Assembly (NCBI RefSeq): GCF_001421325.1 | Contig: NZ_LMJY01000019.1 | Span: 124,001 to 188,000 of the forward strand | DNA length: 64,000 bases | DNA from: Novosphingobium sp. Leaf2 | Lineage (GTDB): Bacteria; Pseudomonadota; Alphaproteobacteria; Sphingomonadales; Sphingomonadaceae | Direction of reading: 5' to 3' | Shown here: piece after piece, positions 8,800 to 17,267 of the stretch | How the letters are laid out: every line of letters starts with the position of its first letter | How positions within the stretch are numbered: the stretch's first letter is position 1 | Notes under the pieces: generated by a model | Databases searched by the model: none | What the model saw: the letters and a program-made list of their open reading frames with translations, nothing else | What the model was told of the DNA's origin: nothing | Translations under genes and position numbers: made by a program

Positions 8800-8855
8800 C
8801 GGCGAGACTCCTTCATCCCTGACCACACAAGCTGCGGCCCATAAGCGAGCCGACG

Positions 8856-8873
8856 TTGTCACGCAATCGTCAC
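8856..8873 (+). promoter_or_regulatory. Candidate Pho-box-like direct repeat
   Basis: TTGTCAC and TCGTCAC are two 7-base direct repeats separated by four bases, the 11-base periodicity of PhoB sites (CTGTCAT-N4-CTGTCAC in the literature). It lies 57 bases upstream of the Nudix-DUF47-pit unit, which would make biological sense. The repeat reads on the strand opposite to those genes, which lowers confidence. Confidence 0.3.
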
Positions 8874-8967
8874 ATAACTTGGCGCGACTGCACGATCATA
8901 TAGAGCCTGCGTGAACATCCCGTTTCAGCACACGAACGTATGTTGCCCATGCCCGCCGCGTTGGCGA

Positions 8968-9615
8968 TCAAAGCTCCGAATCGCCCAGCACGGCAGCACG
9001 CAGTTCATCGATGCCCAGGCCTTTTTCCGAACTCGTCACGTGCACCACCGGGAATGCGGCGGGATGCTTGCGCGCCTCGGCGATCGTGGCGGCGTGCACC
9101 GCGTCCAGTTCGCTGGCCTTGATCTTGTCCGCCTTGGTCAGCACGATGCGATAGCCTACCGCAGCCTCGTCCAGCATCTTCATCATGTCGGCATCCACCG
9201 GCTTCACCCCGTGGCGCGCATCGACCAGCAGCAGCGTGCGCTTGAGCACCACGCGACCACGCAGGTAATCGCGCACCAGGCGCCGCCAGTTCTCCACCAC
9301 CTTGGGCGGCGCCTTGGCGAAGCCGTAGCCCGGCATATCAACCAGCCGGAACCGCAGCGGCTCGGCCACGTCGAAGAAGTTCAGCTCCTGCGTGCGCCCC
9401 GGGGTAACGGACGTGCGGGCAATCGCCTTGCGGCCCACCAGCGCATTCAACAGCGACGACTTGCCCACGTTGGAACGTCCGCAAAATGCAATCTCGGGCG
9501 TTTCCGGCTCGGGCAGGAAATTGAGCGAGGGTGCGCTTTTCAGGAACGTGACCGGCCCTGAAAACAGTTTGCGCGCCCGCTCCGTCAATTCGGCCAGCGC
9601 CTGATCGTCATCCAT
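8968..9615 (-). CDS. engB: Ribosome biogenesis GTPase EngB (YsxC/YihA)
   Basis: Essential-type GTPase that assists assembly of the large ribosomal subunit; 215 residues. G1 is GRSNVGKS (46-53). The others are G2-region TPGRTQ, G3 DMPGYGFAKAP and G4 TKADK. The ATG at 9615 is preferred because AAAGG stands eight bases upstream. A TTG six bases earlier overlaps the yidC stop as TTGA and is the alternative. It is the last gene of the rpmH-rnpA-yidD-yidC-engB series typical of sphingomonads, all concerned with translation and membrane insertion. Confidence 0.95.
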   Translation of the reverse strand: MDDDQALAELTERARKLFSGPVTFLKSAPSLNFLPEPETPEIAFCGRSNVGKSSLLNALVGRKAIARTSVTPGRTQELNFFDVAEPLRFRLVDMPGYGFAKAPPKVVENWRRLVRDYLRGRVVLKRTLLLVDARHGVKPVDADMMKMLDEAAVGYRIVLTKADKIKASELDAVHAATIAEARKHPAAFPVVHVTSSEKGLGIDELRAAVLGDSEL

Positions 9616-9617
9616 GC

Positions 9618-11438
9618 TCAAGCCTTTGCGCCCTTGTCGCGCTCAGCCGCGCGGGCTTTGTCCTGCGCGTCCTTGTCCTGCTGCGCCTTCAATTGCGGAT
9701 GGCGGCTATACAGGAACTTCTGCTGCGCGATCGTCAGGATGTTGGAGGTGATCCAGTACACCAGCAGGCCAGAGGCGAACGGAGCCATCACGAACATCAT
9801 GAACCACGGCATGATCTTGAACACCTGCTGCTGCGCCGGGTCCATCTGCGCGGGGTTGAGCTGGAACTGCAGGTACATCGTCAGGCCCAGCAGCAGCGCC
9901 AGCACACCGATCGCCAAGAAGCCGGGCGGCTGGAAGTTGAGCAGGCCAAACAGGTTGAGCACATGCAGTGGATCGGGCGCGGACAAGTCCTTGATCCACA
10001 GGATGAACGGCTGGTGGCGCATCTCGATCGAGAGGATCAGCGTCTTGTAGAGCGCGAAGAACACCGGGATCTGCAGGAACATCGGCAGGCAGCCCGCCAG
10101 CGGGTTGACCCCCTCCTTCTTGTAGAGGGCCATGATCTCCTGCTGCTGCTTTTGCTTGTCGTCCTTGTAGCGTTCTTGCAGCGCCTTCATCTTAGGCTGG
10201 ATCGCACGCATCGCCGCCATCGAGGCGAACTGGCGCTGCGCGACCGGGAACATCGCGCCGCGCACGATCACGGTCAGCAGGATGATCGCGAAGCCGAAGT
10301 TGCCCACCAGCTTGAACAACGAGGTCAGCAGCCAGAAAATCGGCTTTTCGAACCAGCGGAACCAGCCCCAGTCGATCGCCAGGCTGAAATTGGTGATGCC
10401 CTGCTTTTCGTAGGCGTCGAGCACGGCATGTTCTTTGGCGCCGGCGAACAGCTTGGTGGTGGCGGATACGCGGCTGCGCGGCTGCACCACCTGCTGGTCA
10501 TAGATCAGGTCGGCGCGGAAAATGTCGTTGCCCATCGCGCGAAACGTGCTGTCGGCCTTGGCGTTCACCGGTACGATCGCGGACATCCAGTAGATATCGG
10601 TAAAGCCGATCCAGTCCGCCTTGCCCTGGTTCACGACCGACTTCTGCGCATCGAGATCGACGCACGAGGACAGGAAAGAGAACGACGAGCCGCACTTGTA
10701 GCCCACGTTGAAGTTCACCGAGCCATCGAACGCGCCGATCGGACCGGAGTGGACGTTCCAGGTGGACAGGCTGGCGGTCTTGTCGGTGCGGTTCACAAGC
10801 GCGAAGGGCTTGACCACAACCGGCACGCCGCCGGCATTTTCCACCGTCTGCACAGCGGTGATCATGTAATTGTTGTCGATCGAATACGTGATCGCAAAGC
10901 GCTGGCCGGTGGGATTGGCCCAGGTCAGCGTTACCGGCGTGGAAGGGGTCAGCCGCGCATTGGCGGGCGCGGTCCATACCGTCTGCGCGTTAGGCGCGGC
11001 GACGCCGCCCTGCCCCAGCCAGCCCACTTGCGCGAACTGCTGCGCGGGCGTGCCGGCGGGCGAGAAGATGCGCACCGGGCCGGAGTTCTTCTCCACCGTT
11101 TCGCGGTGGCGGTTGAGCACCAGGTCATCGACCATCGCGCCGGTCAGGTTGATCGAGCCGGACAGGCCCGGCGCGGCCACGGGAACGCGGCCACCGCTGG
11201 CCAGTTCCGCCCTCAGGTCCTTCTGCTCCAGCGCCACGTCATTGGGATCGACCAAGCCACCTTCGCGCGTCGGCTTGATCGGGGTCGTCGGGCTGGTGGC
11301 CTTTTCCGCACCGCCTGCCGCCACGGTCTGCACCGGGGTCTTGGCTTGGGGATAGAAATAGCCGACAGCGGCTTCCCAACCGAAAAGCACGAGCGCCGTC
11401 AGCACGACTGCCAGGATGATGTTGCGTTGGTTTTGCAC
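9618..11438 (-). CDS. yidC: Membrane protein insertase YidC
   Basis: Inner-membrane insertase that works with or beside SecYEG; 606 residues. The GTG start gives the typical N-terminus, QNQRNIILAVVLTALVLFGWE, as the first membrane helix. The frame is open upstream but that part has no YidC character. A periplasmic beta-rich domain spans about 40-350, and five C-terminal helices carry the conserved insertase core (AQRQFASMAAMRAIQPKMK, GCLPMFLQIPVFFALYK). The hydrophilic basic tail is short. It follows yidD and precedes engB. Confidence 0.95.
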   Translation of the reverse strand: MQNQRNIILAVVLTALVLFGWEAAVGYFYPQAKTPVQTVAAGGAEKATSPTTPIKPTREGGLVDPNDVALEQKDLRAELASGGRVPVAAPGLSGSINLTGAMVDDLVLNRHRETVEKNSGPVRIFSPAGTPAQQFAQVGWLGQGGVAAPNAQTVWTAPANARLTPSTPVTLTWANPTGQRFAITYSIDNNYMITAVQTVENAGGVPVVVKPFALVNRTDKTASLSTWNVHSGPIGAFDGSVNFNVGYKCGSSFSFLSSCVDLDAQKSVVNQGKADWIGFTDIYWMSAIVPVNAKADSTFRAMGNDIFRADLIYDQQVVQPRSRVSATTKLFAGAKEHAVLDAYEKQGITNFSLAIDWGWFRWFEKPIFWLLTSLFKLVGNFGFAIILLTVIVRGAMFPVAQRQFASMAAMRAIQPKMKALQERYKDDKQKQQQEIMALYKKEGVNPLAGCLPMFLQIPVFFALYKTLILSIEMRHQPFILWIKDLSAPDPLHVLNLFGLLNFQPPGFLAIGVLALLLGLTMYLQFQLNPAQMDPAQQQVFKIMPWFMMFVMAPFASGLLVYWITSNILTIAQQKFLYSRHPQLKAQQDKDAQDKARAAERDKGAKA

Positions 11439-11514
11439 GAAGGCTTGTGTCCTGCTCGAAAATTTTCCGCTTCGGCGGCAGCGTGCCAGACGCCCCACCC
11501 CCGCTTAGGTACTG

Positions 11515-11760
11515 TCAGTCCGGTACGGGATCATGACCGTGCCCGCCCCACGGCTGGCAGCGCAATAGACGCCACAGCGCCAGCAATCCACCCTTGATCG
11601 CACCATGCCTGCGCACCGCCTCTATCGCATACTGCGAGCACGACGGCGTGAAGCGGCACGTGGGCGGCATGATCGCCGACGGGCCGACCTGCCACAGCCG
11701 GGCGATGCCGATCAGCGCCAGGCCGGGAAGCGACACGACAAACGCCAGCGCCCGCTTCAC
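11515..11760 (-). CDS. yidD: Membrane protein insertion efficiency factor YidD
   Basis: Small (81-residue) membrane-associated protein that supports YidC-dependent insertion. The family signature [22 protein letters not shown] is evident, with its conserved cysteines, followed by the [18 protein letters not shown] tail. The GTG start overlaps the rnpA stop in GTGA, showing translational coupling in the order rnpA-yidD-yidC. Confidence 0.94.
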   Translation of the reverse strand: MKRALAFVVSLPGLALIGIARLWQVGPSAIMPPTCRFTPSCSQYAIEAVRRHGAIKGGLLALWRLLRCQPWGGHGHDPVPD

Positions 11761-12140
11761 TTGCGCGGCCCCCGCTTGCGCCCGTGCGGCCTTGGCGAAT
11801 CGCCCTTGCCATCCCGCGCCCGGCCCAGCGCGGCGATCAGTTCGGTGCGCAAGGCGGTGAAATCACGCTCAATCCCGTTTTCCCGGCCGATCAAGACGTG
11901 GTCGGTGTCCGGCAGGCCATGGTCGGCAAGCAGTTCGCGCAGCAGCGCCCGGAACCGCCGCTTCATGCGATTGCGCACCACCGCGTTGCCGATCTTCTTG
12001 GTGACGGTGATCCCGGCGCGCTGCCCGTGCCCCGCATTGCGGTTGGCCAGCAGTACGAAGCCGGGACGCGCGACTCGCAGGCCACGGTTGGCGGCCAGGA
12101 AATCCGATCGGCGGGTCAGGACCGTGTAGGCGTCAGCCAT
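11757..12140 (-). CDS. rnpA: Ribonuclease P protein component RnpA
   Basis: Protein subunit of RNase P, which matures tRNA 5' ends; 127 residues. The family's arginine-rich helix is seen in [14 protein letters not shown], preceded by the [15 protein letters not shown] first strand region and followed by IGRENG. The start is placed at [14 protein letters not shown]. Upstream codons in the same frame extend into the hairpin region and rpmH shadow and are not believable. The C-terminal tail is Arg/Lys rich. Confidence 0.94.
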   Translation of the reverse strand: MADAYTVLTRRSDFLAANRGLRVARPGFVLLANRNAGHGQRAGITVTKKIGNAVVRNRMKRRFRALLRELLADHGLPDTDHVLIGRENGIERDFTALRTELIAALGRARDGKGDSPRPHGRKRGPRK

Positions 12141-12175
12141 TGGCGTAAAGCTGCCTCGATTCGCGCCAAAGCAAA

Positions 12176-12227
12176 ACGGCGCCAGACCATGCCTCCGCAC
12201 AGCAGCGAAAGCATGGTCTGGCGCCGT
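12176..12227 (-). terminator. Strong hairpin between rpmH and rnpA (intrinsic terminator/attenuator)
   Basis: A perfect 17-bp inverted repeat (12176-12192 with 12211-12227, arms ACGGCGCCAGACCATGC and complement) encloses an 18-base loop. Read on the minus strand it lies just after rpmH and is followed by a GTTTTGCTTT tract, so it resembles a Rho-independent terminator. It would cap abundant rpmH transcripts while letting a fraction through to rnpA. Confidence 0.8.
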
Positions 12228-12264
12228 CAGGCAAGGGTTCGACACCCCTGCCGCCAGCGGCGGA

Positions 12265-12399
12265 TCAGGCCGACAGCTTCGAGCGGCCGCGGGCGCGGCG
12301 GGCGCGAAGCACCTTGCGACCGCCGACGGTGGCCGTGCGCGAGCGGAAGCCGTGACGGCGGGCGCGAACAAGGTTGCTGGGCTGGAAAGTGCGCTTCAT
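12265..12399 (-). CDS. rpmH: 50S ribosomal protein L34
   Basis: A 44-residue, very basic protein starting [19 protein letters not shown] and ending GRSKLSA, the universal L34 signature and length. A GAGGA ribosome-binding site lies about seven bases before the ATG. It heads the rnpA-yidD-yidC-engB group. dnaA, the usual neighbour in many bacteria, is not present here. Confidence 0.97.
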   Translation of the reverse strand: MKRTFQPSNLVRARRHGFRSRTATVGGRKVLRARRARGRSKLSA

Positions 12400-12467
12400 G
12401 ACAGTCCTCGAACATTCAAACAAAAAGGGGTCGCCGAACCGACGACCACGTAAACCGTTGCGCGCCG

Positions 12468-13226
12468 TTACGGGAGCGGGCCCGCAGAGTCAAGAACGGC
12501 AAGTTGCACGCGCGGTGTGCCCGGCAGGTCGGGCCGACCGTCCAGCTGCGCCCAGTGCGCCATCTCCACCCGATCCAGCCAGCGCGCCGACGCGAACGGC
12601 ACCGAATTGGTCATGGCATAGAACGCCGCCGCCTGGCCCGCGCTCATACCCATCTGCCGGTAGTACGCAAGATAGCGCTGGTTCTCCGGCGCCGTAGCCG
12701 CATAGTCACGCGGTTCGTGGCCGGTATCGTCCTGCCACGAATGGACCGCGAACTCCGCGCCGGGATCGGCGTAGCGGCGCACGCCGGCCAGGAACAGCTC
12801 GACCGCACCTGATCGGACCGACCCGTCCGCCGGCACGTGGGTTACCAGGCCATGCGCGCGGATCATGCGGCCCACCGCAAGGTTCGCCACGTCATCGTCC
12901 GTGCCGGGGCACTCCACCATCTCGATCTCGCCAATGCCGGGATGATCGCGCAGCATCGCGGCGAACAGCGCAGGCGTGCGCGCATCGGTAACGTCCACCA
13001 GCGCGGCGCGCCCTTCATCCAGCACGCGGAACGGGCCATAAGCCTGCCCTTGCGGCAGCGCGATCTCCTGTGTCACCGTCTCGGACAGGACGACGACGGT
13101 GCGCTCGGTCCCGTCCGGGCTGGCCTCCACGTTCCAGTCGACTGTCTGATAACCGATCGCCTGCGCGGCCGCAGGGCCGGCAAGGCAGCACCAGATCAGG
13201 GCCAGGTTTGCAATGAGCGCGCGCAT
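12468..13226 (-). CDS. Periplasmic protein with ClpP/crotonase-like fold, function unknown
   Basis: 252 residues with a signal peptide ending AAAQA (about residue 22), so probably periplasmic. The middle part has the layout of the COG3904-type predicted periplasmic proteins with a ClpP/crotonase-like fold: a [12 protein letters not shown] strand, a helix with [11 protein letters not shown], then a Gly-Ser turn [14 protein letters not shown] and [14 protein letters not shown]. In relatives the turn carries a cysteine-serine pair; here only Ser of RSG remains, and His of VHSW is present. Whether it is an active protease is therefore uncertain. Start chosen at the first ATG with a GGAGG site 11 bases upstream. 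It is divergent from comM. Confidence 0.7.
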   Translation of the reverse strand: MRALIANLALIWCCLAGPAAAQAIGYQTVDWNVEASPDGTERTVVVLSETVTQEIALPQGQAYGPFRVLDEGRAALVDVTDARTPALFAAMLRDHPGIGEIEMVECPGTDDDVANLAVGRMIRAHGLVTHVPADGSVRSGAVELFLAGVRRYADPGAEFAVHSWQDDTGHEPRDYAATAPENQRYLAYYRQMGMSAGQAAAFYAMTNSVPFASARWLDRVEMAHWAQLDGRPDLPGTPRVQLAVLDSAGPLP

Positions 13227-13340
13227 GCGGCAACGGTGCCTCCGATACCCTTACCCCGGCTTGCACAGACGCGGTTAAAACGCTGTAAGCCATGAATTAC
13301 GCAGGTGCCCTGAAGGGCCGCGCCGGGTAGGCCCCGTCGC

Positions 13341-14849
13341 ATGGTCGCCCTTGTCTCCACCGTCGCGTATCTCGGGCTCGAAGCGCGGGCCGTCGAAGTG
13401 CAATGCCAGATCGCGCCCGGCATGCCCGGTTTCACGCTCGTCGGTCTGCCGGACAAGGCGGTGGGCGAAAGCCGCCAGCGGGTCAGCGCCGCGCTGACGG
13501 CTATGGGCCTGGCGCTGCCGCCCAAGCGCATCATCGTCAATCTCTCCCCCGCTGACCTGCCCAAGGAAGGCTCGCATTATGATCTGCCGGTGGCGCTGGC
13601 CCTGCTGGCCGCGATGGGCGTGATCGATGCCGAGCAGATGGGCGATTTCGTGGCCGTAGGAGAACTCGCACTCGACGGGCGGCTGATCCCCTCGCCCGGC
13701 GTGCTGCTGGCCGCGATCCACGCCAGCGCGGTGGAGAAGGGGCTGATCTGCCCCGCCTCGCAAGGGTCGGAGGCGCGCTGGGCCAGCGAGGTCCCGGTCG
13801 TCGCCGCGCCGGACCTCATCAGCCTGCTCAACCACTTGCGCGGACGGCAGGTGCTGCCCACCCCGCCGCCGGGCGAAGTAACGCCGCCGGCGCGCGGGGC
13901 CGATCTGCGTCAGGTCAAAGGGCAGGAAACGGCGCGCCGGGCGCTGGAGATCGCAGCGGCGGGCGCCCACAACCTGCTGATGGTAGGGCCACCGGGCGCG
14001 GGCAAATCGCTGCTTGCCGCATGCATGCCCGGCGTTCTGCCCGAACTCACCCCGTCAGAGGCGCTGGAAGTCTCGATGGTCGCCTCCGTGGCCGGCACGC
14101 TGGAGAATGGCCGCATCAGCCGCGCCCGGCCCTATCGCGCGCCGCACCACTCAGCCTCGATCGCGGCACTGACCGGCGGCGGGCTGAAAGTGCGGCCCGG
14201 CGAAGTGTCGATGGCGCATCTGGGCGTGCTGTTTCTGGACGAGCTGCCTGAATTTCAACGCCAGGCGCTCGATTCGCTGCGCCAGCCGCTGGAGACCGGC
14301 GAGGTTACGGTCGCGCGGGCCAATGCGCATCTGACGTACCCGGCGCGGGTCCAGCTGGTGGCCGCGATGAACCCGTGCCGCTGCGGCCACCTGGGCGATC
14401 CGGCGCTGGCCTGCAGCCGCGCACCGCGCTGCGCCGCGGATTATCAAAGCAAGGTGTCCGGCCCCCTGCTCGACCGCATCGACCTGCATGTTGAGGTGGA
14501 CCCAGTACGTGCCGTCGATATGGCGCTGCCTCCGCCGGCAGAAGGCAGCGCCGAAGTGGCCGCCCGTGTGGCGCGGGCCCGGGCAGTACAGTCCGCCCGC
14601 CTCGAAGGCATGGCCGCGCGCACCAACGCAGAGCTGGAAGGGGATCTGCTGGAAGCACACGCCACCCCGGACGAGGCGGGGCGCAAGCTGTTGCTGCAGG
14701 CGGCAGAAGCGATGCGCCTGTCCGCGCGTGGTTACACCCGCGTGCTGCGCGTTTCCCGCACCATCGCCGACCTGGCGGGGTCGGCCAGCATCACCCGCAT
14801 CCATATCGCCGAGGCGTTAAGCTATCGCCGGCGCGCGCCGGTGAATTGA
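13341..14849 (+). CDS. comM: YifB/ComM family Mg-chelatase-like AAA+ ATPase
   Basis: 502 residues. The N-terminal Lon-protease-like ChlI domain includes IIVNLSPADLPKEG and LDLPVAL-type elements. The central AAA+ module has Walker A GPPGAGKS at 216-223 and Walker B VLFLDELPEF, and the C-terminal Mg-chelatase domain follows. In naturally competent bacteria ComM is a hexameric branch-migration helicase that helps integrate transformed DNA; many non-competent species carry it too. It stands alone on the plus strand, divergent from the ClpP-like gene. Confidence 0.94.
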   Translation: MVALVSTVAYLGLEARAVEVQCQIAPGMPGFTLVGLPDKAVGESRQRVSAALTAMGLALPPKRIIVNLSPADLPKEGSHYDLPVALALLAAMGVIDAEQMGDFVAVGELALDGRLIPSPGVLLAAIHASAVEKGLICPASQGSEARWASEVPVVAAPDLISLLNHLRGRQVLPTPPPGEVTPPARGADLRQVKGQETARRALEIAAAGAHNLLMVGPPGAGKSLLAACMPGVLPELTPSEALEVSMVASVAGTLENGRISRARPYRAPHHSASIAALTGGGLKVRPGEVSMAHLGVLFLDELPEFQRQALDSLRQPLETGEVTVARANAHLTYPARVQLVAAMNPCRCGHLGDPALACSRAPRCAADYQSKVSGPLLDRIDLHVEVDPVRAVDMALPPPAEGSAEVAARVARARAVQSARLEGMAARTNAELEGDLLEAHATPDEAGRKLLLQAAEAMRLSARGYTRVLRVSRTIADLAGSASITRIHIAEALSYRRRAPVN

Positions 14850-15062
14850 GGCATATGTTGTCTCATGGCCGGCATGAGGATGATGCGAATATATATATAT
14901 ATGCGTGGATCGATCAAGCAGCCCGAAGAGAAGCGCCTTCCCAACGATCGGCTAGCGGGCGTGGTGAACTGAACTTTCGCCAGACCGCGTGGGGAAGTTC
15001 GGATCGGACGGAAGGGCTAGGTTTGGTGGATTGCTGCCTTTCGGTGTTTGTCCTGAAGAGGT
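14850..15062. other. Non-coding, lower-GC stretch with an (AT)7 run
   Basis: No gene is seen here. Seven AT dinucleotides in a row occupy 14889-14902, unusual in this GC-rich genome. The rest has mixed composition. It may hold the promoter of the following small gene; I cannot define boxes with confidence. Confidence 0.5.
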
Positions 15063-15389
15063 ATGCACGCTCCGATGAAAGTCCGGGTGACACACCTCCA
15101 AGCAACTGCTCGCGTGCGAGAAGTGCTTCATACGATCCTCTCATCAAAGGAATGGTCCCTCAACGCTAGTTCGATCCCGGCATCCGACTACATGGAAGGC
15201 CGAGAGCCCTTTCGCCGCTTCTTCGATGTCTATGAGGGTTCGGACGGAGAAGACTGGCTCGGCATCATGGAATGGGCGGTTCTTGAAGAGATGCGGGCAG
15301 GTGGGACGGACACAATTGCGAACGAAGACACGGTGACTCGCATTGTCGACCGACTCGACTGTCATCCTGACATCTGTCTCGAACGCTAG
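15063..15389 (+). CDS. Hypothetical acidic protein
   Basis: 108 codons (104 if the second Met at 15075 is used). The predicted protein has ordinary composition with many Asp, Glu and Trp residues and no membrane segment or signal peptide. GAAGAGG immediately precedes the first ATG, too close for it but rather far for the second. Its base composition is clearly lower in GC than comM or rsgA, suggesting an acquired or fast-evolving gene. I recognise no domain; it could be a small immunity- or regulator-like protein, but nothing proves that. Confidence 0.5.
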   Translation: MHAPMKVRVTHLQATARVREVLHTILSSKEWSLNASSIPASDYMEGREPFRRFFDVYEGSDGEDWLGIMEWAVLEEMRAGGTDTIANEDTVTRIVDRLDCHPDICLER

Positions 15390-15408
15390 AAAGCGAAGGA
15401 AGTGTCCG

Positions 15409-15483
15409 CTTTGGGGTGCGGCCGGTCAGGCTGCTTTTCTTTCGGAACGGCGGAAACCGGACGCCCCCCTTTGGAGTGCGGCC
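15409..15483. repeat. Direct repeat CTTTGGRGTGCGGCC, two copies 60 bases apart
   Basis: CTTTGGGGTGCGGCC at 15409-15423 and CTTTGGAGTGCGGCC at 15469-15483 differ at one base. They lie in a 134-base gap between two small hypothetical genes. The leading GTGTCCGCTTTGGGG resembles short interspersed sequences I have seen in sphingomonad intergenic regions; that resemblance is from memory and unverified. Confidence 0.5.
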
Positions 15484-15523
15484 CTCTGCATCAGGAGGGA
15501 CCGAAAGGGGTGGATTCCAGACA

Positions 15524-15832
15524 TCACGGATGATCGCGAGTAAAGTCGTCGTTCCACCACCGGGGAGAAAATTTCATCTTCTTGCCTCGCGGCGTCATCA
15601 AAGCTGAAAAGCACTGTTGCACTTCCATGCTTGGCATCTCGCCATCTATGAACAGTTGCGACTTCGTCGGTCTCACGACTACGCGAAGCTCTCGAAATCC
15701 ACATTCGCGAGCTGCCTCTGTGGCCTTTGATATGCTTTCAAATGGTCCTTCGGCGATTGGCTGTTGCGGAGAGGTAGCCTCGGCAATCGTACTGGCCGTC
15801 AAAAGAGAGAAGGCCATGATGCATTTAAGCAT
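15524..15832 (-). CDS. Small putative exported protein, function unknown
   Basis: 102 residues starting MLKCIMAFSLLTASTIAEATS, a plausible signal peptide or N-terminal anchor. The rest contains FESISKATEAARECGFRELRV and MEVQQCFSAL, with two cysteines that could pair. The frame is open further upstream but without a likely start. GC content is lower than in the housekeeping neighbours. No domain is recognised. It is convergent with the preceding small plus-strand gene. Confidence 0.6.
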   Translation of the reverse strand: MLKCIMAFSLLTASTIAEATSPQQPIAEGPFESISKATEAARECGFRELRVVVRPTKSQLFIDGEMPSMEVQQCFSALMTPRGKKMKFSPRWWNDDFTRDHP

Positions 15833-15955
15833 AAGGTCACCTATTGAGCTGGCATTTCGATAACTGTCCGGTCCTGAGTACAGCGGCAACGGGGCGGTTA
15901 CGGACATTGGCAGTTCGCTTGCGCCGACGGGTAACACCAGCGCCTTGGCCCCGCC

Positions 15956-16111
15956 TCACCCGGCCTTCTTCGCCTTGTGTTCGGCCAGCGCCTTGTCGAT
16001 CTCGACGATGCGCTGGCGTTCGGGCGTGCCTTTGGGCAGCCCCTTCAGGCGGCATTCGGCCCACAGCTTGCGGCGTTCGGATTCAAGCGCCTTGAGGTAG
16101 AGATCGGCCAT
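15956..16111 (-). CDS. Small conserved-looking helical protein
   Basis: A 51-residue frame begins MADLYLKALESERRKLWAEC and ends EHKAKKAG. It is strongly helical and charged, with the codon usage of the surrounding housekeeping genes. The ATG follows GGAAATAACCG, and its start lies only three bases after the rsgA stop, so it is probably the last cistron of that unit. Its role is unknown. Confidence 0.7.
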   Translation of the reverse strand: MADLYLKALESERRKLWAECRLKGLPKGTPERQRIVEIDKALAEHKAKKAG

Positions 16112-16114
16112 CGG

Positions 16115-17152
16115 TTATTTCCTTTTACCCGGCCGGGTCGCGGCGCGGGTACGTCTGGCGCCGGCAGTGCCGGTGCCCTCATTGTCTTCGGCAGACAGCT
16201 TGCGCCATCGGCCCAACCGCGCTGGATCGAGCGTGCCATCGCGCAGCGCGGCGCGCACCGCGCAGTCCGGTTCGGCTTCGTGGGTGCAGTTGGTATAGCG
16301 GCATTCCAGCGTCATGGCGACGATATCGTCAAACACTTCGGCAAGGCCCGTGGTCGCCTCGGTCAGCCGCAGTTCGCGCATACCGGGAGTGTCGACCAGC
16401 CAGCCGCCGCCTTCCAGCCGGTGCATTTCGCGTACCGTGGTGGTGTGGCGGCCCTTGCCGTCGGCCTCGCGCACGGCTTGCGTGGCGATGCTGTCCGATC
16501 CGCGCAGCGAGTTCACCAGCGTCGATTTGCCGACGCCCGACGATCCCAGCAGCGCCACCGTCTGCCCCGGACCGCAGCGTGCCGCCAGCCCGGCAAGGCT
16601 GCCCGCATCGCGCCCGTTCACCGGCTCCACCTCCAGATCGGGCTGCAACGCGCGCGCGGCCTCTATGAACGTGCCGACGTCATCCGCCAGATCGATCTTG
16701 GTCAGCACCACCACGGGATGCACGCCCACCTCGCGCGCCAGCACCAGATAGCGCTCCAGCCGGGCGACGTTGAAATCCTGGTTGCAGGATGTGACGATGA
16801 ACAGGGTGTCGACGTTGGCGGCGATCAGTTGCAGCCGCCGCTCGTCCCCCGGTGCGGGGCGCTTAAACAGGCTCGCGCGATCCAGCAGCCGGATGGGGCT
16901 ATGCGTTTCGCCATCGATCAGCAGCCAGTCACCCACCGTGGGGCGATCTTCCGGCCCTGCCGGCTTGGGCAGCATGGAGGAGATCATCCCCTCGAAGCCC
17001 TCGCCCGCCACGGCCACCATGCCCCGATGCACGGCCATCACCCGCACGGGCAGGTAATCGCGCGCTTCATAGTCCAGAACCTGTGCGGCGAAGAACGGTC
17101 GCCAGCCAAGCTCTGCCAGAGTGAGGCCCTCGGCAGGCGTCAGCGTTGGCAC
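16115..17152 (-). CDS. rsgA: Ribosome small subunit-dependent GTPase A (RsgA/YjeQ)
   Basis: Circularly permuted GTPase that checks late 30S maturation. An N-terminal OB-fold (from GWRPFFAAQ) is followed by the G motifs in permuted order: G4 LTKIDL, G1 GSSGVGKST, G3 DTPGMREL. The C-terminal zinc finger is CRYTNCTHEAEPDC (C-x4-C-x-H-x5-C). The start is uncertain: no ATG lies before the OB-fold, and GTG at 17152 (VPTLTPAEG) is my best choice, giving 345 residues. The protein ends in a basic RTRAATRPGKRK tail. Confidence 0.92.
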   Translation of the reverse strand: MPTLTPAEGLTLAELGWRPFFAAQVLDYEARDYLPVRVMAVHRGMVAVAGEGFEGMISSMLPKPAGPEDRPTVGDWLLIDGETHSPIRLLDRASLFKRPAPGDERRLQLIAANVDTLFIVTSCNQDFNVARLERYLVLAREVGVHPVVVLTKIDLADDVGTFIEAARALQPDLEVEPVNGRDAGSLAGLAARCGPGQTVALLGSSGVGKSTLVNSLRGSDSIATQAVREADGKGRHTTTVREMHRLEGGGWLVDTPGMRELRLTEATTGLAEVFDDIVAMTLECRYTNCTHEAEPDCAVRAALRDGTLDPARLGRWRKLSAEDNEGTGTAGARRTRAATRPGKRK

Positions 17153-17267
17153 GGGCGTGAAGGATGCATCGGTGGCGATAGGCTGTGTCCCTGGTAAATG
17201 TGGGTAGTAATCAGACTGCCCCTTTGGCGTCTGGCGCGCGTTCGCGCAATCGCGTTGATGGCGCCGG

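Noticed and set aside
9693..11597. A 634-codon plus-strand frame opposite yidC
   Set aside because: Composition is rich in His, Gln and Arg, typical of an antisense frame in high-GC DNA; yidC on the other strand is certain.
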